Shown: positions 59,478 to 64,000 of the stretch, in pieces
How positions within the stretch are numbered: the stretch's first letter is position 1
Layout: each line of letters begins with the position of its first letter
From: Centipeda flueggei ATCC 43531
Lineage (GTDB): Bacteria; Bacillota; Negativicutes; Selenomonadales; Selenomonadaceae
DNA: 64,000 bases
NCBI RefSeq assembly: GCF_000160695.1
Contig: NZ_GG694006.1
Span: 794,932 to 858,931, forward strand
Direction: 5' to 3'
Translations under genes and position numbers: made by a program
The notes under the pieces: generated by a model
The model's input: the letters and a program-made list of their open reading frames with translations, nothing else
Database searches by the model: none
Told to the model about the DNA's origin: nothing

Positions 59478-60287
59478 CTAGTCCTCGTGGCGTTCCCGAC
59501 AGATCCCGCGCTCCGCATTGCGCAGGAAGCGCAGCAGGTGATCGATTTCCTCGCAGGAGTCCACTTCCTGCTCGATCACGGCAATTGCCTGCGTGAGATT
59601 CAGTCCCGAACGATAGAGGATCTTATATGCCTGCTTGATGCGGCGGCGCACCTCAATCGGAATGCCTGCACGTGAGATGCCGACGCTGTTCAGTCCCACG
59701 GCGCGCGCGGGGTGTCCGTCCACCATCGTAAACGGCACGACATCCTGCACGAGCTTCGACGTGCCGCCGATCATCGCGTTGCGCCCGATCTTGACAAACT
59801 GATGCACGCCCGCCATGCCGCCGATCACAACGCCGTCCTCAACGATTGCATGCCCCGCCAGCATCGCGGCATTGCTCATGATGATGCGGTTGCCGAGCAC
59901 ACAGTTATGAGCCACATGAGTATACGCCATCAGCAGGCAGTCATCACCGATGCGTGTCTCCTCGCCCTCACCCGTCGCGCGGTGCACCGTCGCACACTCG
60001 CGGATCGTCGTGCGGTCGCCGATGAACGTATAGCTCTTTTCCCCTTTGAACTTCAGATCCTGCGGCACCTCTCCGATGGATGCGCCTTGAAAAATCTGGC
60101 AGTCGCGCCCGATCTGCGTCCATTCCCTAATGACGACGTGCGGGGCGATCTTCGTCCCCTCGCCGATCTGGACATGATCCGAGATGACCGCGTAAGGGCC
60201 GATCTCCACATTCCGTGCAATGCGCGCCGTCGGCGCGACCACAGCAGTCTCGTGGATATAGGCAAGGACCTTGCTCGTGCCTGTCAT
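59478..60287 (-). CDS. lpxA: UDP-GlcNAc acyltransferase LpxA
   Basis: 269 residues; first acylation of lipid A. Left-handed beta-helix hexapeptides (TARIARNVEIGPYAVIS and onward); catalytic His in LLMAYTHVAHNCVLGN. ATG 60287 is preferred because AAGGAG lies nine bases upstream; an in-frame ATG at 60329 lacks a site. A 166-base gap separates it from fabZ and may hold an internal promoter. Confidence 0.96.
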   Translation of the reverse strand: MTGTSKVLAYIHETAVVAPTARIARNVEIGPYAVISDHVQIGEGTKIAPHVVIREWTQIGRDCQIFQGASIGEVPQDLKFKGEKSYTFIGDRTTIRECATVHRATGEGEETRIGDDCLLMAYTHVAHNCVLGNRIIMSNAAMLAGHAIVEDGVVIGGMAGVHQFVKIGRNAMIGGTSKLVQDVVPFTMVDGHPARAVGLNSVGISRAGIPIEVRRRIKQAYKILYRSGLNLTQAIAVIEQEVDSCEEIDHLLRFLRNAERGICRERHED

Positions 60288-60428
60288 CTGTTTCAACTCC
60301 TTCAGCCCCGCAGGAATCGGGGCAGACATATTCCACTATCCATTACAATCCGACAAAAGGGCAAGACTTTCACATGGCAAAATCAGCCACTATCGCCGGA
60401 TTTCGCGTTTTATCGTGAATTATGTCCG

Positions 60429-60457
60429 TTTATCCTGTTATTATGACGTTCGGTCAA
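60429..60457 (-). promoter_or_regulatory. Possible internal promoter before lpxA
   Basis: TTGACC (60452-60457), 17-base spacer, GATAAA (60429-60434). Weak -10; the -35 overlaps the end of fabZ. Confidence 0.3.
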
Positions 60458-60894
60458 ATATCTTCGCCGTTTTTCAAGGCAAACTTGAAGTCTGCCGATG
60501 CGACAAGATCCTCCCCGACATACGCATCTGCGTGAAGCACGCCGAACACACCGCGCACGCGCACCAGCTCCGCCTTTGTCACGACCACATCGCCCGGAAC
60601 GACAGGGCGCTTAAACTTCACATTCTCCATCCCGCCGAAGAGCGCAATCTTGCCGCGATGTTCCTCAGGATAGAGCATCGTCACCCCGCCGACCTGTGCC
60701 ATTCCTTCGAGCAGGAGTACCCCCGGCATGATCGGATGCCCCGGGAAATGTCCGAGGAAAAACGGCTCGTTCATCGTTACACACTTGATGCCCGTTGCCG
60801 ACTTGAACGGCTCCAGCTCGATGATACGATCTACAAGGAGCATCGGCGGACGATGCGGCAAAATTTTTTGAATCTCATTGATATCCAACGTCAT
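60454..60894 (-). CDS. fabZ: 3-hydroxyacyl-ACP dehydratase FabZ
   Basis: 146 residues; dehydrates hydroxyacyl-ACP and so competes with LpxA/LpxC for the same precursor pool. Active-site FFLGHFPGHPIMPGVLLLEG with catalytic His and Glu. Its ATG overlaps the lpxC stop by four bases, keeping the two in step. Confidence 0.97.
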   Translation of the reverse strand: MTLDINEIQKILPHRPPMLLVDRIIELEPFKSATGIKCVTMNEPFFLGHFPGHPIMPGVLLLEGMAQVGGVTMLYPEEHRGKIALFGGMENVKFKRPVVPGDVVVTKAELVRVRGVFGVLHADAYVGEDLVASADFKFALKNGEDI

Positions 60895-61721
60895 GCTTGA
60901 TCCCTCTCCCCTGCAATCTCTTTTGCCAGCGCGGTATTGAGTGCGTGTCCCGAGGCAACAGCGATGATATGCCCGCGAACCATACCTGCCAGACGAATAT
61001 CCCCGATTACATCGAGAATCTTATGGCGCACCAGCTCGTTGGGAAAGTTCAGCGGGTTCATCCATCCCTCGTCGTTGTAGACGATCACCGTCTCCAGCGA
61101 GCCGCCCAGTCCCAGCCCATGCGCACGCAGCGCCGCAATCTCCTTTTCATAGGCAATCGTCCGTGCCGGCGCAATCTCGCGCTCGTACGCGGAGGGCGAA
61201 ACCTTGATGTCGTAGTACTGTACCCCGATGAGCGGATGCTCATTCAGCGAGGTAAACGAAACGCGCAGCCCATCGTACGGCAGTGCCATGATGAAGTGTC
61301 CGCCATTGTCTACACGGTAGATGCGGTCAATGACCGTCTCCTGCCGCACGGCATCCTGTTCGATGCTCCCGGCGCGTGTAATCAGTTCAAAGAACGCCCG
61401 TGCACTGCCGTCAGCGACGGGCGGCTCCTCTGCATCGAGCATCACGCGGCAGTTGTCAATCCCGTGCACATGCAGTGCACTCATCAGATGCTCAATCGTA
61501 AAGAACTTCAGTGCCCCCGCACCAATTGTCGTTGCGCGCACCGTCGCCGTCACATGTGCTGCCGTCGCCGCCACAGGCGGCACATCCGGCAAATCGGCGC
61601 GCGCAAACAGGATCCCCGACCCCGGCGGTGCCGGTGCGAGTTCCATATGTACCGGCCGTCCCGAATGCAGTCCAATCCCATCGTAGGACACCCGCGACGC
61701 CAGTGTTTTCTGTTTTTGCAA
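60891..61721 (-). CDS. lpxC: UDP-3-O-acyl-GlcNAc deacetylase LpxC
   Basis: 276 residues; committed step of lipid A synthesis. Zinc ligands: His in TIEHLMSALHVHG and His/Asp in HKILDVIGDIRL. A TTG start at 61721 is chosen: GGAGG lies eight bases upstream, and the product then begins QKQKTLASRVSYDGIGLHSG as in the family. The upstream ATG adds an atypical 33 residues. First gene of the LPS cluster. Confidence 0.95.
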   Translation of the reverse strand: MQKQKTLASRVSYDGIGLHSGRPVHMELAPAPPGSGILFARADLPDVPPVAATAAHVTATVRATTIGAGALKFFTIEHLMSALHVHGIDNCRVMLDAEEPPVADGSARAFFELITRAGSIEQDAVRQETVIDRIYRVDNGGHFIMALPYDGLRVSFTSLNEHPLIGVQYYDIKVSPSAYEREIAPARTIAYEKEIAALRAHGLGLGGSLETVIVYNDEGWMNPLNFPNELVRHKILDVIGDIRLAGMVRGHIIAVASGHALNTALAKEIAGERDQA

Positions 61722-61791
61722 GCGTAAACCTCCATGAACGGACGAGCAAAATATCGTACCGTCCAACAATTCCGATTGCTTCTTCCCGTAC

Positions 61792-61820
61792 ATGATACTA
61801 AAAATTTTGCGAACATGCAA
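61792..61820 (-). promoter_or_regulatory. lpxC (LPS cluster) promoter
   Basis: TTGCAT (61815-61820), 17-base spacer, TATCAT (61792-61797) on the minus strand, back-to-back with the tmRNA promoter. Confidence 0.65.
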
Positions 61821-61833
61821 GAAAAAACAGGAT

Positions 61834-61862
61834 TTGACAACATATCCGCCTTTTGTTATAGT
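61834..61862 (+). promoter_or_regulatory. tmRNA promoter
   Basis: Consensus TTGACA (61834-61839), 17-base spacer, TATAGT (61857-61862), 28 bases before the mature 5' end. Confidence 0.88.
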
Positions 61863-61889
61863 ATGGATAAGCGCACAGCTTCCATTATC

Positions 61890-62241
61890 GGGGATGTAAT
61901 GGTCTCGACGGGGATGGATGGTATGTGGACAGCGAGCCGGGGGGTCATCATCCCGTCAGTAAGGTGAAACTTTTATTTAAACATAAAAGCAAACGAAGAC
62001 TACGCTCTGGCGGCTTAAGCCAGCCCCTTTCCGTCTGCCTCCCGCACGGATGGAGACAGGGGTCAAACGCGGGATACCTGAGAGCCACCGCACGATAACT
62101 CTCACGGGAACCTCATCGTGATCGGAACAGCGCACCCTGTCTGCGGGGGCCGCCGAACCTAAAGCAAAGCACAGACTGCGCTCGGAGAAATCCATGTGAC
62201 GTTATCTTCGGACAGGAGTTCGATTCTCCTCATCTCCACCA
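61890..62241 (+). ncRNA. ssrA: Transfer-messenger RNA
   Basis: 352 bases. The 5' end GGGGATGTAATGGTCTCGAC and the 3' end GTTCGATTCTCCTCATCTCC-ACCA form the tRNA-like domain; acceptor arms pair GGGGATG/CATCTCC. The tag reading frame starts at GCA 61989 and ends at TAA 62018, coding A-N-E-D-Y-A-L-A-A. It rescues stalled ribosomes with SmpB. Pseudoknot-rich sequence follows the tag. Confidence 0.97.
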
Positions 62242-62256
62242 AACGACACGACAAAA

Positions 62257-62281
62257 GCCGCCCAATCGGGCGGCTTTTTTT
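62257..62281 (+). terminator. tmRNA terminator
   Basis: GCCGCCC-AATC-GGGCGGC followed by TTTTTTT. Confidence 0.93.
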
Positions 62282-62331
62282 GTATAAAAAGACCGCCGCA
62301 CGGCCCTCCGTGCAGCGGTTCAATACATCCA

Positions 62332-62991
62332 TCATAGATTTCGTTTCAATTTTTCCAGATCGGGGAACAGCTCGCCGATCGAGTTTGAAAGGCCGTCGCT
62401 CGGCTCTAGGATCTCGAGGACGGGGCGCATGGTCTCACGAAACTTTGCGTCATCCTGCATGAGTGCGAGAACCGCACTCGTATTGACGGCATCGGCAAGT
62501 GCCGAGTGCTGACTTCCCTCGAATCGACGCCCCATCGCGCCGAGTGCATGCTTCAGGGCAAGGCTGTTATGGAGCCCGAGGCGGTCGTCGAACTCCTGCT
62601 GGAGGTCAACCCAGCGTGTATCGAGCCACGTGACGTCAAAGTCCGGCAGCTTCAGACGGCACTCCTTGCGCAGCTGTTTAATATCGGACATGCTCCACGA
62701 GTAGATCTTCGTCTCTGCCTCGCCGATCCACGCAACGAATGCGTGAAAGCTGTCGGCGAACGCGGGATGCCCTGCGACCTTCTCCTGGGTGATGCCCGTC
62801 AGCTCGGTGATGTGCTTCTTTACCATCCCATACTCAGGACAGACATAGCACTGAAATTCGTCCTCCTGCACAAAATCCTCATTCAGGCGCACCGCGCCGA
62901 TCTCGATGATTTCTCCGTTCAATTTCCTGCGGACATCCCGGTATTCCTTCCCCACGGGATTCATTTCCAAATCTACGACGATGTGTTTCAT
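62332..62991 (-). CDS. DEDDh-type 3'-5' exonuclease (DnaQ/KapD-like)
   Basis: 219 residues. Exonuclease motifs: IVVDLEMNP (D7, E9), a middle Asp in SWSMSDIKQL, and H-x4-D in HSALADAV. The layout is closest to KapD or Eri1-like exonucleases, which act on RNA ends in some organisms; DNA activity is not excluded. Single gene, convergent with tmRNA. Of interest because PolC in this window lacks its own exonuclease. Confidence 0.85.
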   Translation of the reverse strand: MKHIVVDLEMNPVGKEYRDVRRKLNGEIIEIGAVRLNEDFVQEDEFQCYVCPEYGMVKKHITELTGITQEKVAGHPAFADSFHAFVAWIGEAETKIYSWSMSDIKQLRKECRLKLPDFDVTWLDTRWVDLQQEFDDRLGLHNSLALKHALGAMGRRFEGSQHSALADAVNTSAVLALMQDDAKFRETMRPVLEILEPSDGLSNSIGELFPDLEKLKRNL

Positions 62992-63149
62992 GACAGCCCT
63001 TACTTTCGAAAATTATCTGCCGTAAGTGACGCGCGGCAGATGGTGTTGCAGTAGTTTAGATTTTTTGATATCGTCACGTCGTTGTTCAATCATAGCACAA
63101 TGGCGCGTGGAAATCAATGTTTAAGGGTATTTAGTCCTATATTCATCGC

Positions 63150-63177
63150 TTACTTTTTCAATGAAACATGGTAGAAT
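63150..63177 (+). promoter_or_regulatory. Possible MFS transporter promoter
   Basis: TTACTT (63150-63155), 16-base spacer, TAGAAT (63172-63177). Confidence 0.4.
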
Positions 63178-63212
63178 GATAAGAGAAACACGATAAAGAG
63201 AAAGGGTCTGTC

Positions 63213-64000
63213 ATGAACTGGAAAGTGGTACTCGCGCTGCTCACATGCAACGTGCTCTTCATGTCCGCAAGCTATACGATGATCATTCCGTTCCTGCCGA
63301 TGTATCTGACGAACGAACTTGGTGTGGACGATGCCTCCGTGAATCTCTGGTCAGGACTTGCGTTCTCGGTGACTTTTTTCGTCTCCGCGGTCATGGCTCC
63401 AATCTGGGGTCGTATCGCCGACCGCAAGGGAAAGCGTCTCATGGCCATGCGCGCGAGCCTTCTCATCGCGATCAGCTATCTGCTCGGCGGACTCGTCACG
63501 TCCCCCGAGCAGCTCATCATCGTGCGCCTTTTTCAGGGATTTGCCTCAGGACTCTGGCCGATGGATCTTGCGATCATGACGCTCTACGCGCCGCAGGAGC
63601 GGCTCGGTTTCTCTCTCGGCATCATGCAGGGCACGCTCACGGCGGGCGGCGTCGTCGGGCCTCTGCTCGGCGGTGTCCTCGCGGAGCTGTTCGGGATGCG
63701 CACGAGCTTCTATATCGGCGGTCTGGCACTCTTCATCAACTTTCTTGCCTTTACGTTTATCATCAAAGAACCGCCGATGCCGAAAGAGACCGCACCGCTT
63801 ACAGCAGAGGAAAAGAATCCGATGCACCTCTGGCACATCCCCATCCTGCGTACGATGATGATCGTGAGTACGCTCGCGCAGGTGGTGCTCTACATTCTCA
63901 TGCCCGTCCTGACAACCTACATCAAGGTGCTCGCGGGCGCGATGGACAACATCGTCTTTGTCGCGGGCGCAGTATTCTCTCTCGGCGGCATTGCAGGAGC
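63213..64000 (+). CDS. MFS efflux transporter (5' part)
   Basis: The first 262 codons of a 12-segment major facilitator; the gene runs off the right edge. Motif A loop GRIADRKGKRLMAMR between helices 2 and 3 and GVVGPLLGGVLAELFG (motif C-like, antiporter) in helix 5 point to a drug/H+ antiporter of the MdtG type. AAAGGGTCTGTC precedes the ATG. Substrate unknown. Confidence 0.88.
   Translation, partial: MNWKVVLALLTCNVLFMSASYTMIIPFLPMYLTNELGVDDASVNLWSGLAFSVTFFVSAVMAPIWGRIADRKGKRLMAMRASLLIAISYLLGGLVTSPEQLIIVRLFQGFASGLWPMDLAIMTLYAPQERLGFSLGIMQGTLTAGGVVGPLLGGVLAELFGMRTSFYIGGLALFINFLAFTFIIKEPPMPKETAPLTAEEKNPMHLWHIPILRTMMIVSTLAQVVLYILMPVLTTYIKVLAGAMDNIVFVAGAVFSLGGIAG

Noticed and set aside
1-64000. 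CRISPR arrays, prophage genes or toxin-antitoxin pairs
   Set aside because: No regular spaced repeats, phage structural genes or recognisable toxin-antitoxin pairs were seen; most sequence is assigned to housekeeping genes.

Overview
The window comes from a moderately GC-rich diderm Firmicute, most likely Selenomonas or a close relative in the Negativicutes. Low-GC Gram-positive hallmarks (CodY, PolC-type DNA polymerase III, RemA, SAM-I and FMN riboswitches, the RqcH-type NFACT protein) sit beside a complete Gram-negative lipid A, Kdo and Lpt export cluster. The genus is inferred from this combination and was not established by any database search.

Layout. 1-5.1 kb: 5' part of miaB, a tRNA-Gly/Cys operon, an IS481-like insertion sequence, brnQ, a DedA protein and a tRNA-Glu/Asp/Phe operon. 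5.1-7.2 kb: codY, rpmB and a beta-carbonic anhydrase. 7.2-13.9 kb: an FMN-riboswitch-controlled riboflavin operon (ribD-ribE-ribBA-DJ-1-ribH) that runs on into a phosphoesterase, hslO and a YgjP-type protease. 13.9-19.4 kb: an orphan DhaM-like protein, TerC, HtpG, then a small plus-strand envelope group. 19.4-27 kb: metK behind a SAM-I riboswitch, the tightly overlapped dapF-yicC-remA-gmk-rpoZ-coaBC operon, and divergent rqcH. 27-37.4 kb: cca, gamma-carbonic anhydrase, ndk, a cobalamin adenosyltransferase, polA, coaE, a lytic transglycosylase and polC. 37.4-46.9 kb: tRNAs, a chemoreceptor, a YesM/YesN two-component system and a binding-protein-dependent ABC importer. 46.9-61.7 kb: the lipopolysaccharide cluster lpxC-fabZ-lpxA-lpxI-lpxB-msbA-kdtA/lpxK-(small ORF)-kdsB-kdsA-kdsD-kdsC-lpxL-lptC-lptA-lptB, all on the minus strand. 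61.8-64 kb: tmRNA, a DEDDh exonuclease and the start of an MFS transporter.

How the parts work together. The 15-kb LPS cluster encodes lipid A assembly (LpxC, LpxA, LpxI, LpxB, LpxK, LpxL), Kdo synthesis (KdsD, KdsA, KdsC, KdsB), Kdo transfer (KdtA), flipping (MsbA) and transport to the outer membrane (LptC, LptA, LptB); lpxD and lptDFG are not in the window. The riboflavin and methionine-adenosylation genes are each under a metabolite-sensing RNA leader. DNA replication is represented by PolC and PolA, neither of which shows a proofreading exonuclease active site.

Most notable points: PolC lacks the DEDDh exonuclease normally inserted in its PHP domain; kdtA and lpxK are fused but broken by a frameshift at a G run; an unlisted 43-codon ORF fits exactly between lpxK and kdsB with overlaps at both ends; brnQ has a perfect ribosome-binding site but no standard start codon beside it; and two unrelated palindromic repeats occupy the loops of intrinsic terminators. 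I did not recognise a defence island, prophage, CRISPR array or other wholly new multi-gene system.
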